This document shows positions 8,079-15,966 of a DNA stretch of 64,000 bases, in pieces. Source of the DNA: Micromonospora sp. M71_S20 (GTDB lineage Bacteria > Actinomycetota > Actinomycetes > Mycobacteriales > Micromonosporaceae); contig NZ_RCCV01000001.1 of assembly GCF_003664255.1 (NCBI RefSeq), positions 2,046,001 to 2,110,000 of the forward strand, in the 5' to 3' direction. The translations under genes were made by a program, and so were the position numbers. Numbering within the stretch: position 1 is the stretch's first letter; every line of letters starts with the position of its first letter. The notes beneath the pieces are model-generated. The model saw only the letters and a program-made list of their open reading frames with translations. It had not been told where the DNA came from and ran no database searches.

Positions 8079-9284
8079 TCACCAACTCACCGGCATGGCC
8101 ACCAGCCCCCGGACCAGCAGGCCGCTCTTCCAGGTCAGCTCGGACTCCGGCACGGACAGCCTCAGGTCGGGCGTGCGGGCGATCAGCGTCTCCAGGACGA
8201 CCTGGAGCTCCATCCGGGCGAGCTGCGCGCCGACGCAGTGGTGCACTCCGTGCCCGAAGCCGAGATGGGGGTTGGCCTGCCGGGTCACGTCGAGCCGGTC
8301 CGCGTCGGCGAAGATCGTCTCGTCCCGGTTGGCCGACGAGATCGACACCACCACCGGCTCGCCGGCCCGTACCAGCACGCCACCGAGCTCGACGTCCTCC
8401 AACGCGTAGCGGGCGAAGGCCGAGGACGCGCCGAGCGGCACGAACCGCATCAGCTCCTCGACGGCCGCCGGCACGAGGTCGGGCCGCGACCGCAGCCGGG
8501 CCCACTCGTCGGCGTGGGTGAGCAGGGCGTACACGAAGTTGGGGATCTGGGTCACCGTCGTCTCGTGCCCGGCGGCGAGCAGCCCGGCGGCCAGGCGTAC
8601 GACCTCGTCCTCGGCGAGCCGGTCGTCGGCGTCGCGGGCCCGGACCATGGCGCCGAGCAGGTCGTCGGTGGGTTGCTCGCGCCGCCGCGCGATCAGCTCG
8701 CCCATGTACGCGAAGAGGCTGTCGATGTACTCCTGGGCCTGCTCCGGGCTCAGCGACGTGGTCGACACGATCGCCTCGGACCAGGTGTGGAAGCGGTCCT
8801 GGTCGGCCACCGGAACGCCGAGCAGGTCGCAGATGACCCGGATCGGCAGCGGGGTGGCCAGGTGCTCCACCAGGTCGGCCGGCGGACCGGCGGCGAGCAT
8901 GCCGTCCACCAGCTCGTGGGCCACCTCCCTGGTCCGGGTCCGCAGCTCCTCCACCCGCCGGGCGGTGAACGCCTTGGCCACCAGCCGACGCAGCCGGGTG
9001 TGCTCCGGCGGGTCCATCGACAGGATCCCGCCCTCCTGCTGCCGTGGCGAGTTGCGGGGCTCGTCCCGGCCCACCGAGGCGGCCCGGCTGAACCGCGGGT
9101 CGCCGAGCACGGTCCGGACGTCGGCGTGTCGGGTGGCGAGCCAGGCCGGCTCGCCGAACGGCATCCGGATCCGGGTGAGCGGTTCGTCCCGGCGCAGCCG
9201 GGCGTAGCGCGGGTCGAGGTTGAGCCGGTCGGGGTCGCTGAACGGATAGCGGTGGGGGACGGTCGTCTCGGGGGCCTCGGTCAC
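8079..9284 (-). CDS. Cytochrome P450
   Basis: A 401-aa soluble bacterial-type P450. Visible motifs are the I-helix oxygen-activation AGHET (238-242), the K-helix E277-x-x-R280, and the heme loop LGFGHGVHHC with axial Cys350. The GTG at 9284 is selected over a longer frame (to 9350) because GAGAGGAAG lies just upstream and the sequence from TEAPETTVPHRYPF onward aligns with the usual start of CYP105/107-like enzymes. Substrate unknown; there is no surrounding biosynthetic cluster, so this may be a tailoring or catabolic orphan. The adjacent ferredoxin is its likely electron donor. Confidence 0.93.
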   Translation of the reverse strand: MTEAPETTVPHRYPFSDPDRLNLDPRYARLRRDEPLTRIRMPFGEPAWLATRHADVRTVLGDPRFSRAASVGRDEPRNSPRQQEGGILSMDPPEHTRLRRLVAKAFTARRVEELRTRTREVAHELVDGMLAAGPPADLVEHLATPLPIRVICDLLGVPVADQDRFHTWSEAIVSTTSLSPEQAQEYIDSLFAYMGELIARRREQPTDDLLGAMVRARDADDRLAEDEVVRLAAGLLAAGHETTVTQIPNFVYALLTHADEWARLRSRPDLVPAAVEELMRFVPLGASSAFARYALEDVELGGVLVRAGEPVVVSISSANRDETIFADADRLDVTRQANPHLGFGHGVHHCVGAQLARMELQVVLETLIARTPDLRLSVPESELTWKSGLLVRGLVAMPVSW

Positions 9285-9434
9285 CGGATGACTTCCTCTC
9301 GTCACGGCGCCCCAAGGGGATGGCACCGGTCCGGCCGGGGACGACTCCACGTTGAGTCATGTTCCGACTGCGGATAGTAGCGAGAGTGGTCGATCCTTGG
9401 CTAGCGGTACGCATCGATCCGTCAGGAAGCGACA

Positions 9435-9467
9435 GTCCCGGGCCCCCCGTGCGGGGGGACCCGGGAC
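9435..9467 (-). terminator. Strong GC hairpin downstream of the Rv0909-like gene
   Basis: 9435-9442 pairs with 9460-9467 and 9443-9448 (six C) pairs with 9453-9458 (six G), with one bulged A and a GTGC tetraloop. It sits 12 nt past the stop of the minus-strand gene ending at 9480. Confidence 0.75.
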
Positions 9468-9479
9468 GCCACGGAGGGT

Positions 9480-9662
9480 TCAGCGGACCTCGTCGCCCTC
9501 GCCGGTGCGCGCCTGGGCCTGGTCGACGCCCTTGTCGATCTGCTCGTCGTACTTGCCGCCCGTGCGCTTGTCGGCCATGTCGCCGCCCTTCTCCAGGCCC
9601 TGGTCGACCTGCTTGTCGTGCTTGTCGGCGAAGTCCTCGGCCTTGTCCATGAAGTCGCTCAT
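9480..9662 (-). CDS. Rv0909/MT0933-like small antitoxin-family protein
   Basis: A 60-aa, highly charged protein (MSDFMDKAEDFADKHDKQ...), rich in Asp, Lys, Gly and Gln. It matches the MT0933-like family in length and in its N-terminal DKAEDFADKH pattern. That family was named from a Mycobacterium antitoxin, yet most members, including this one, have no adjacent toxin gene. GAGGAGGACCCC precedes the ATG. A role as a stress-related hydrophilic protein is as likely as an antitoxin role. Confidence 0.75.
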   Translation of the reverse strand: MSDFMDKAEDFADKHDKQVDQGLEKGGDMADKRTGGKYDEQIDKGVDQAQARTGEGDEVR

Positions 9663-9789
9663 CGGGGTCCTCCTCGAATCCGGGTCCGATCTCTGCCTTC
9701 CCTGGGCCCGGGGGCGCAAACGCGACGGAGAAGCGGCCGGGGGGCGATCGGGAAACGGCCGGTCGTCCCCGACGCCTCGGCCGCCCATC

Positions 9790-9795
9790 TAGCGT
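9790..9795 (+). promoter_or_regulatory. -10 element candidate for the AI-2E family gene
   Basis: TAGCGT, a hexamer that recurs as a -10-like element throughout this window, 70 bp before the GTG start at 9865. No good -35 is visible. Confidence 0.35.
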
Positions 9796-9864
9796 GAAAG
9801 GGGACGCGGGTGTCGGAGGGACTCCGGCCGGGTACCGACTCGCCGGAGATCGAGGAGGGCCGAC

Positions 9865-10995
9865 GTGGTCGCAGACGATGCCGGGCGTACGCCCGAGGGG
9901 ACGACGGGCCGGGGCGCGGGCTCCCGCCAGACCTGGGCCGCGCTCCCGTGGCTGGTCCGCTCTGCCGTGGCGTGGAGCGCCTGCCTGGTGGTGATCGTCG
10001 CCGGCCTGTACCTGCTGGGGAAGATCGCGGTGCTGCTCGCGCCGCTGGCCATCGCGCTGGCCGTCACCACCTTCCTCGCCGCCCTGCTCGACCCGGTGCA
10101 GCTCGCGCTGCGCCGGCTCCACCTGCCCGCCGCACTGGCCGCCCTGCTCACCGTACTGCTGCTGCTCGGCCTGCTCTTCGGCGTCGGTGCGCTGGTGTGG
10201 AGCCTCACCGCCAACCAGTTCAGCGAGCTGAGCCAGGAGCTGGTGCAGGGCCTGCAACGGACCCGGGACTTCGTGACCTCGACGCTGCCGGTCAGCGACC
10301 GACAGCTCGACCAGCTGCTCGACCAGGCCCGCCAGGGGCTCGGGCAGGGCTCTGTCGACCCGGTCTCCGGCGCCAGGACGGCCGCGGAGGTGCTCGGTTC
10401 GGCGCTGCTCGCGCTCGTCCTGCTGTTCTTCCTGCTCAAGGACGGCAGGTCCATGTGGCGCTGGACGCTGTCCCGGACGACCGGGCCGAACCGGGAGGTG
10501 ACCGCCGAGGCGGGCCGGGTGGGTTGGCGGACGCTCGGCGCGTACAGCCGGGGCACGATGATGATCGCCGCGATCGACGCGATCGGCATCGGTCTGGCGC
10601 TCGTGGTGCTCCGGGTACCGCTGGCCTTTCCGCTCGCACTCATCACCTTCTTCGGCGGCTTCATCCCGATCATCGGGGCGACCGTGGCCGGCGCCGTGGC
10701 GGTGCTGGTCGCGCTCGCGGCGAAGGGGCCCGTGACCGCGCTGCTCGTCCTCGCCGCCGTGATCACCGTCCAGCAGGTCGAGGGCAACCTGCTGGAGCCG
10801 CTGATCATGAAGCGTCAGGTACGCCTGCACCCGGCGGTGATCCTGGTGGCGGTGACCGCCGGCACCCTGATCGCCGGCATCGCCGGAGCCTTCGTCTCGG
10901 TGCCGATCACCGCCGTCGTCTGGCGGGTCATCGACACCATCCAGCAACACCGCCAGCGCCAGACATCCGCACCCCCGCCACCAACCCCCGCCTGA
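9865..10995 (+). CDS. AI-2E family transporter (TqsA/UPF0118-like membrane protein)
   Basis: A 376-aa polytopic membrane protein with about eight transmembrane helices: two N-terminal pairs at 32-80 and 88-120, a soluble amphipathic helix region at about 125-180, then the rest. The C-terminal half holds the family-typical FFGGFIPIIGATVAGAVA (about 262-280) and VEGNLLEPLIMKRQVRLHP (about 300-318). Family members are permeases or antiporters; the AI-2 export name comes from E. coli TqsA and need not apply here. The GTG start is supported by GAGGAGGGC. It is convergent with the alpha/beta hydrolase, with a large palindrome between them. Confidence 0.9.
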   Translation: MVADDAGRTPEGTTGRGAGSRQTWAALPWLVRSAVAWSACLVVIVAGLYLLGKIAVLLAPLAIALAVTTFLAALLDPVQLALRRLHLPAALAALLTVLLLLGLLFGVGALVWSLTANQFSELSQELVQGLQRTRDFVTSTLPVSDRQLDQLLDQARQGLGQGSVDPVSGARTAAEVLGSALLALVLLFFLLKDGRSMWRWTLSRTTGPNREVTAEAGRVGWRTLGAYSRGTMMIAAIDAIGIGLALVVLRVPLAFPLALITFFGGFIPIIGATVAGAVAVLVALAAKGPVTALLVLAAVITVQQVEGNLLEPLIMKRQVRLHPAVILVAVTAGTLIAGIAGAFVSVPITAVVWRVIDTIQQHRQRQTSAPPPPTPA

Positions 10996-11019
10996 CCCCC
11001 CGGCCCCGGTTCAGCCCGG

Positions 11020-11076
11020 TGATCATGAGGTTTGCGGCAGTAATGGAGATCCACTTCGCCGCAAACCTCATGATCA
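11020..11076. repeat. 19-bp perfect palindrome with 19-nt loop (interspersed element or bidirectional terminator)
   Basis: 11020-11038 (TGATCATGAGGTTTGCGGC) is exactly complementary to 11058-11076. It lies between two convergent genes and overlaps the last codons of the hydrolase gene. Its AT-richer composition differs from the surroundings. I recall closely similar TGATCATGA-bounded palindromes scattered through Micromonospora and Salinispora genomes, so it is likely a REP-like element serving here as a bidirectional terminator. Confidence 0.75.
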
Positions 11077-11766
11077 ACGCGCGTGGGGCGGGCGGGGCGG
11101 GTGGGTGGGGAGGTGGGTGGGGAGGTGGGTGGTGAACCAGTCGGCGGCGCTGTGGGCCACCTGTTCCAGGGTGCCGGGCTCCTCGAAGAGGTGGGTCGCC
11201 CCCGGGATGATCGTCAGCTCGGCCGTGTCCGGCAGCGCCTCCTGCGCCTGCTCGTTGAGCGTGATCACCTGTTCGTCCAGGCCGCCGACCAGCAGCAGCG
11301 TGGGCGCGCGTACCTGGTCGAGCGCGGCGCCGGCCAGGTCGGGACGGCCGCCCCGGGAGACGACCGCGCCGACGAGGTCCGGTCGGGCCGCGGCCGCCAC
11401 CAGGGCGGCGGCGGCCCCGGTGCTGGCCCCGAACAGCCCGATCGGCACCGCGCCGAGGGGTCGCTCCGCCGTCAGCCAGTCCACGATCGCGGCGAGCCGA
11501 CGGGCGAGCAGGGGGATGTCGAAGCGCAGCTCGGCGGTCCGGGCATCCACCTGGTCCTCGGCCGGCGTCAGCAGGTCGACCAGCACGGTGCCGAGGGCGC
11601 TGCGGTTGAGCACGTGCGCCACGGCCGTGTTGCGCGGGCTGTGCCGGGAGCTGCCGCTGCCGTGCGCGAAGAGCACCACGCCGGCCGGGTCCGCCGGGAC
11701 CAGCAGGTCGGCCGGGAGTTCGGCGTCCCCCGCCGGGATCGCCACCGCACTACTGCGCACGTCCAT
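11074..11766 (-). CDS. Alpha/beta hydrolase (dienelactone-hydrolase-like)
   Basis: A 230-aa cytosolic hydrolase. The serine-hydrolase triad is visible: Ser115 in GLFGASTGAA, Asp164 in VGGLDEQV and His192 in PGATHLFEE. The oxyanion region is FAHGSGSSRHSPRN (about 33-46). The family hydrolyses small esters, and members beside phosphoribosyltransferase or hemerythrin genes are common in actinobacteria; the substrate is unknown. GGAGGCGAG precedes the ATG at 11766. The C-terminus is made of a tandem repeat (THLPTHLPTHPP) encoded by a 12-bp minisatellite, and the stop codon falls inside the 19-bp palindrome. Confidence 0.85.
   Translation of the reverse strand: MDVRSSAVAIPAGDAELPADLLVPADPAGVVLFAHGSGSSRHSPRNTAVAHVLNRSALGTVLVDLLTPAEDQVDARTAELRFDIPLLARRLAAIVDWLTAERPLGAVPIGLFGASTGAAAALVAAAARPDLVGAVVSRGGRPDLAGAALDQVRAPTLLLVGGLDEQVITLNEQAQEALPDTAELTIIPGATHLFEEPGTLEQVAHSAADWFTTHLPTHLPTHPPRPPHAR
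11101..11133. repeat. 12-bp tandem repeat inside the hydrolase 3' end
   Basis: GTGGGTGGGGAG at 11101-11112 and 11113-11124 with a partial third copy at 11125-11133. On the minus strand it encodes the in-frame Thr-His-Leu-Pro repeats at the protein C-terminus. Because the unit is 12 bp, copy-number changes keep the reading frame. Confidence 0.85.
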
Positions 11767-11936
11767 CTCGCCTCCGTACGTCCTCGGTCGTCCCCTGCTC
11801 CGGCCGCATACCCGTCCCCGGCGCCAGCAAGCGGGCCCGGCACCCCCGGCGTTTGTCGCCGGAGGGCCCGGGTAGGCGGCGGGTGACCGCAGACCGTACC
11901 GGCGCAACCGCGCCCCGACGGATCGCGAGGATCGCC

Positions 11937-12116
11937 ATGGCGCAGCAGCAGCGAGAGACCCGGCAGCAGACCACCGAGCGGGACCGGCGGGAACAGGACA
12001 CCGAACGCGGCCGGGACTGGGCGGACGACGCCGCCCAGGCGCGCACGGCCGACGACCCGCGGGCGATGGCGCCCCGCGACGCGGCGGACCGCCCGTCACA
12101 GGGCAGGCCGCTCTGA
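11937..12116 (+). CDS. Small hydrophilic hypothetical protein
   Basis: A 59-aa protein, extremely polar (Gln, Arg, Asp, Glu, Thr dominate), with no hydrophobic core and probably disordered. GCGAGGATCGCC upstream gives an acceptable RBS for the ATG at 11937. I do not recognise it; small disordered proteins of this kind are common in Micromonospora. It is divergent from the hydrolase gene and followed by a 41-bp tandem repeat. Confidence 0.45.
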   Translation: MAQQQRETRQQTTERDRREQDTERGRDWADDAAQARTADDPRAMAPRDAADRPSQGRPL

Positions 12117-12235
12117 CCGACGCCGCCGGCCGCCGGTCACCACGCGGGCCACGCTTACCGACACCACCGGCCGCCCGGCACCGCGCAGGCCACGCCGACC
12201 GGCACCGCCGGCCGCCCGTGACACGGACCTACGCC
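12115..12235. repeat. 41-bp imperfect tandem repeat (about 2.5-3 copies)
   Basis: Units begin at 12115, 12156 and 12197 (GACCGACGCC, TACCGACACC, GACCGGCACC), each followed by a GCCGGCCGCC(C)GG core and a CACGCGGGCCACGC-like end. The third copy decays. The first overlaps the stop codon of the 59-aa gene. Confidence 0.7.
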
Positions 12236-12266
12236 GCCGGCCCGCCGTCGTCGACGGTGGGCCGGC
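12236..12266 (-). terminator. Terminator hairpin of the GH65 operon
   Basis: 12236-12249 pairs with 12253-12266 (GCCGGCCCGCCGTC, one mismatch, 3-nt loop), 7 nt past the GH65 stop codon at 12273. Confidence 0.65.
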
Positions 12267-12272
12267 GGTCGG

Positions 12273-14645
12273 TCACGGCTCGTTCTCCGGCAGGCGGAGC
12301 AGGGGAGCCCGGCCGGGGGCCTGCTCCGGGGCCGGGCCCGACACCTCCGCCGTGGGGATCGGCATCGTCACGGGCTCCCCGCAGGTGACCCGGACCGGCT
12401 CACCGTGGTGCCGCAGCTCCAGCATGTCGCCCGGGTCGCCGTGGCGCAGCGCGTACGTGGTCTCGTGCGGCCGGACGTCGACCCGCAGCCGCATCCCGCG
12501 CCACTGGAGCGAGAACTCCAGCCGTTCGAGCCGGCTGGACAGCCGTGGCGCGAAGGAGAGGTTGCCGTCGTGGTCGCGCAGCCCGCCGAACCCGGCCACC
12601 AGGGCGATCCACGCGCCGGCGAGCGAGGCCATGTGCACGCCGTCGCGGGTGTTCTCGTTGAGGTCGTGCAGGTCCATCAGCGCGGCCTCGCGCAGGTAGA
12701 CGTGCGCCAGTTCGGGGTGGCCCACCTCGGCGGCCAGCACCGCCTGCGTGCACGCCGACAGCGAGGAGTCGCGCACCGTACGCCGCTCGTAGTAGAGGAA
12801 GTTGCGCAGCTTCTGCTCCGGCGTGAAGGCGTCGCCGCGCCAGTGCATGGCCAGGACCAGGTCCGCCTGCTTGACGACCTGCTTGCGGTAGAGGTCGAAG
12901 TACGGGTAGTGCAGCAGCAGCGGGTACTTCTCCGGCGGCGTGTGCGCGAAGTCCCACTCCTGGAGCCGGGTGAAGCCCTCCACCTGCTCGTGGACGTCGA
13001 TCTCCTCGTCGTACGGGATGTGCATGGACGCCGCCGCGTCCCGCCAGGCCGCCGCCTCCTCGTCGGTGACGCCGAGGTGGAACGCCTCGTCCCGGTAGCG
13101 CATCACCGCGTCGGCCGCGCTGATCAGGTTCCGCTGCGCCATCAGGTTGGTGTAGATGTTGTCGTTCTTCACCGCCGTGTACTCGTCGGGGCCGGTGACC
13201 CCGTCGATGTGGAACTGGCCGTGCCGGTCGTGGTGGCCCAGCGACCGCCACAGCCGGGCGGTCTCCACCAGCAGTTCCAGCCCGATCTCGCGTTCCAGTT
13301 CGGTGTCCTGGGTGACCTGGACGTAGCGCCGCAGCGCGTCGGCGACGCCGGCCGCGATGTGGAATGCCGCGGTGCCGGCCGGCCAGTACCCCGACGACTC
13401 CGGTCCCTCGATGGTGCGCCAGGGGAACGCCGCGCCCTCCAGGTTGAGCGTCCGGGCCCGGTCGTGCGCGGCGGCCAGGGTGGCGTGCCGCCAGTGCAGG
13501 GCGTCCCGCACGGCGGCCGGTTGGGTGTAGGTGAGCACCGGCAGGACGAACATCTCCGTGTCCCAGAACGCGTGCCCGTCGTACCCCGGACCGGTCAGGC
13601 CCTTCGCGGCGATGGGCCGCCGCTCCGCCCGGGAGCCGGCCTGGAGGACGTGGAACATGCCGAACCGGACGGCCTGCTGGATCTCCGGGTCGCCCTCCAC
13701 CACCACGTCGGCGGCGTCCCAGAACTCGTCGAGGTATTCGCGCTGCTCGCGGCGGAGCCCGTCCCAGCCGTCGAGCCGCGCCCCCGTCAGGGCGGCCTCG
13801 ACCTGGTCGCGCATCGCCGGCAGCGACCGGCGGCTCGACCAGCCGTACGCGAGGTACTTGACCACGCGCAGTGTCTCGCCGGGCTGGAGCACGCACCCGA
13901 TCGTGGTACGCACCCAGTCCTCGTACCCCTCGGACTGGCTGGTCGTGCGCCCAGGGGCGTACACCTCGTGTTCCATGGCGGCGGCCACCCGCAGCCCGGA
14001 GACCTTGGTCCGGTGGATCAGCAGCCCGCCGTCGGCGGTGGTGAGTTCCTCCTCGGCCTGCAACGGCGACTCAAGCACGGCCGCGACCCGCGGGTCCCCG
14101 CTCTGCGGGGGCAGCGCCTCGTTCGCCACGAGTTCCGACTGGAGGATCAGCCGCAGCGGGCCGTCGACCGCCTCGACCTCGTAGTCGATCGCGGCGACGG
14201 CGCGCTGGGTGAACGAGACGAGCCGGGTGCTGCGGACCTTGATCTCGCGCCCGGCCGGGGAGCGCCAGTGCAGCTCCCGGTGCAGGGTGCCGGCACGCAG
14301 GTCGAGGACCCGTTCGTGGGCGAGGAGTTCGCCGTAGCGGACGTCGAGCGGCTCGTCGTCGACCAGCAGCCGGATCAGCTTGCCGTTGGTCACGTTGACG
14401 ATCGTCTGGCCGGACTCGGGGAACCCGAAGCCGGCCTCGGCGTACGGCAGCGGACGCAGCTCGTAGAAGGAGTTGAGGTACGTGCCGGGCAGGCCGTGCG
14501 GTTCCCCCTCGTCGAGGTTGCCGCGCAGCCCGACGTGCCCGTTGGAGAGGGCGAAGACCGACTCGGACTGGGCCAGGACGTCCATGTCCAGCCGGGTCTC
14601 CCGGACGTGCCACGGCTCGACCGGATAGGCCCGTTCCCGGATCAC
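12273..14645 (-). CDS. Glycoside hydrolase family 65 phosphorylase (maltose/trehalose/kojibiose type)
   Basis: A 790-aa GH65 enzyme with the expected layout: N-terminal beta-sandwich (about 1-270), linker helices, the (alpha/alpha)6 catalytic barrel (about 310-690) and a small C-terminal beta-domain. The catalytic acid is Glu488 in [11 protein letters not shown], and GHAFWDTE (357-364) is the conserved substrate and phosphate region. GH65 enzymes split an alpha-glucosidic disaccharide with phosphate, giving beta-glucose-1-phosphate plus glucose. Its start overlaps the stop of a beta-phosphoglucomutase gene by 4 bp, which strongly supports a phosphorylase rather than a hydrolase. Maltose, trehalose and kojibiose specificity cannot be separated by eye. 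Confidence 0.93.
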   Translation of the reverse strand: MIRERAYPVEPWHVRETRLDMDVLAQSESVFALSNGHVGLRGNLDEGEPHGLPGTYLNSFYELRPLPYAEAGFGFPESGQTIVNVTNGKLIRLLVDDEPLDVRYGELLAHERVLDLRAGTLHRELHWRSPAGREIKVRSTRLVSFTQRAVAAIDYEVEAVDGPLRLILQSELVANEALPPQSGDPRVAAVLESPLQAEEELTTADGGLLIHRTKVSGLRVAAAMEHEVYAPGRTTSQSEGYEDWVRTTIGCVLQPGETLRVVKYLAYGWSSRRSLPAMRDQVEAALTGARLDGWDGLRREQREYLDEFWDAADVVVEGDPEIQQAVRFGMFHVLQAGSRAERRPIAAKGLTGPGYDGHAFWDTEMFVLPVLTYTQPAAVRDALHWRHATLAAAHDRARTLNLEGAAFPWRTIEGPESSGYWPAGTAAFHIAAGVADALRRYVQVTQDTELEREIGLELLVETARLWRSLGHHDRHGQFHIDGVTGPDEYTAVKNDNIYTNLMAQRNLISAADAVMRYRDEAFHLGVTDEEAAAWRDAAASMHIPYDEEIDVHEQVEGFTRLQEWDFAHTPPEKYPLLLHYPYFDLYRKQVVKQADLVLAMHWRGDAFTPEQKLRNFLYYERRTVRDSSLSACTQAVLAAEVGHPELAHVYLREAALMDLHDLNENTRDGVHMASLAGAWIALVAGFGGLRDHDGNLSFAPRLSSRLERLEFSLQWRGMRLRVDVRPHETTYALRHGDPGDMLELRHHGEPVRVTCGEPVTMPIPTAEVSGPAPEQAPGRAPLLRLPENEP

Positions 14646-15394
14646 GTGGGTCGCCCGGATTCGAGCAGGTCGGCGAGGTCGGTGACCACGACGTCGGCGC
14701 CGTGGGCCAGCAGCTCGGCGGCCTGACCGACCCGGTCCACCCCGATCACGTACCCGAACCCGCCGGCGCGGCCGGCGGCGACCCCGGCGAGGGCGTCCTC
14801 GAATACGGCGGCGTTGCGCGGGTCGACCCCGAGCAGTCTCGCGCCGGCCAGGAACGTGTCCGGCTCGGGCTTGCCACGCAGCCCCTCGGCGCGGGCGACG
14901 ATCCCGTCCACCCGCGCCTCCAGCAGCGGTTCGAGCCCGGCGGCGGCGACCACCTCCCGGCCGTTCGCGCTGGCCGTGACGACCGCCCGGCGCAGGCCGG
15001 CGGCGGTGGCCGCCTCCAGGTACGCGACGGAGCCGGGGTAGACGTCCACGCCGTGGGTGCGCAGCCGCTCCAGCAGCAGCACGTTCTTGCTGTTGCCGAC
15101 CCCGTTGACGGTGTCAACGTCCGGCGGGTCGTCGGGCGACCCCTCGGGCAGCACGATGCCCCGGGAGGCCAGGAAGGTGCGCACCCCGTCGGCGCGCGGC
15201 CGGCCGTCGACGTAGCGGTTGTAGTCCGGCCCGGGGTCGAAGGGACGGAACTGTCCGCCGGTGGTGGCGGCGTGGCGGCGCAGGAAGCCGTCGAACGTCT
15301 CGGTCCAGGCGGCGTTGTGCACCCGGGCGGTCTGCGTCAGCACACCGTCCAGATCGAAGAGACAGGCGGTCACGTGAGCAGGCAGGCCCAACAC
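14642..15394 (-). CDS. pgmB: Beta-phosphoglucomutase (HAD superfamily)
   Basis: A 250-aa HAD phosphatase-fold enzyme that converts beta-glucose-1-phosphate to glucose-6-phosphate. Motif I is FDLDGVLT with nucleophile Asp14 and general acid/base Asp16. The cap follows, with motif II (VVTASANG), the motif III Lys in GKPEPD and motif [10 protein letters not shown]. The cap insert carries GVGNSKN in place of the shorter Lactococcus loop, as in actinobacterial homologues. It is the first gene of the GH65 operon, with an ATGA overlap. There is no RBS. TAGATT (complement of 15401-15406) ends 6 nt before the GTG, so the mRNA is probably leaderless. Confidence 0.92.
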   Translation of the reverse strand: MLGLPAHVTACLFDLDGVLTQTARVHNAAWTETFDGFLRRHAATTGGQFRPFDPGPDYNRYVDGRPRADGVRTFLASRGIVLPEGSPDDPPDVDTVNGVGNSKNVLLLERLRTHGVDVYPGSVAYLEAATAAGLRRAVVTASANGREVVAAAGLEPLLEARVDGIVARAEGLRGKPEPDTFLAGARLLGVDPRNAAVFEDALAGVAAGRAGGFGYVIGVDRVGQAAELLAHGADVVVTDLADLLESGRPT

Positions 15395-15455
15395 GGTACG
15401 AATCTATCCAGACCTCCGTGCCCGCAAACCGCTTTCGGTCCGCTTGCCGCCCGGC

Positions 15456-15920
15456 TCAGTTCGGGCGCAGCGTCCAGATGACGGTCATCCCGCCGGTCGG
15501 CTTGCCCTCCTCGGTGGCGATCTCCACCTGGACGGGGAACTCCGGCCGGCGGCCGGACTCCAGTTCCGCGACCACCTCGGCGACCGGCCGGTCGAGGCGC
15601 GCGGTGGCCCGGACGGCGCCCATGGCCAGCTTCCGGTACGCGATCTCGGCCCGCACCGCCAGCGGCGTGGCCCGGTCGAGCAGGTGCCCGAACGCGGCCA
15701 GCACGACCGCGCCGGAGGCGGTCTCGCCGAGGGTGAACATGGCCCCGGCGTGCGGGCCCCCGACGTGGTTGTGGATGGCCGGCGAGTCGGGCAGCCGGAC
15801 GGTCACCCGCACCCCGCCCTCCGCCTCGGGGGCCACTTCGACGAATTCGATGCCGAGCGTGCGGGCGAACGGCACAGCCTCCAGCATGCCGGCCGCCACC
15901 TGGCGCGAGTCGATGGTCAT
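15456..15920 (-). CDS. Hotdog-fold thioesterase-like protein (DUF4442/PaaI-like)
   Basis: A 154-aa single hotdog domain. The central helix is preceded by HNHVGGPHAGAMFTLGETASG (about 51-71), the usual acyl-CoA pocket segment of PaaI/YiiD/DUF4442 proteins. The conserved catalytic carboxylate is probably Glu67 in the helix. It likely hydrolyses acyl-CoA thioesters. It is monocistronic. There is no RBS. TAACGT (complement of 15927-15932) ends 6 nt before the ATG, so the start is probably leaderless. Confidence 0.8.
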   Translation of the reverse strand: MTIDSRQVAAGMLEAVPFARTLGIEFVEVAPEAEGGVRVTVRLPDSPAIHNHVGGPHAGAMFTLGETASGAVVLAAFGHLLDRATPLAVRAEIAYRKLAMGAVRATARLDRPVAEVVAELESGRRPEFPVQVEIATEEGKPTGGMTVIWTLRPN

Positions 15921-15966
15921 GGCCCGACGTTACTAGCCGGTAACTTTCCCGGCAAGGACCGCCCCG

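Noticed and set aside
9343..9358. GACTC-N6-GAGTC inverted repeat upstream of the P450
   Set aside because: Five-base arms are too short to call an operator without conservation evidence.
11101..12235. Repeats as a CRISPR array
   Set aside because: The units adjoin each other without unique spacers, and no cas genes are present.
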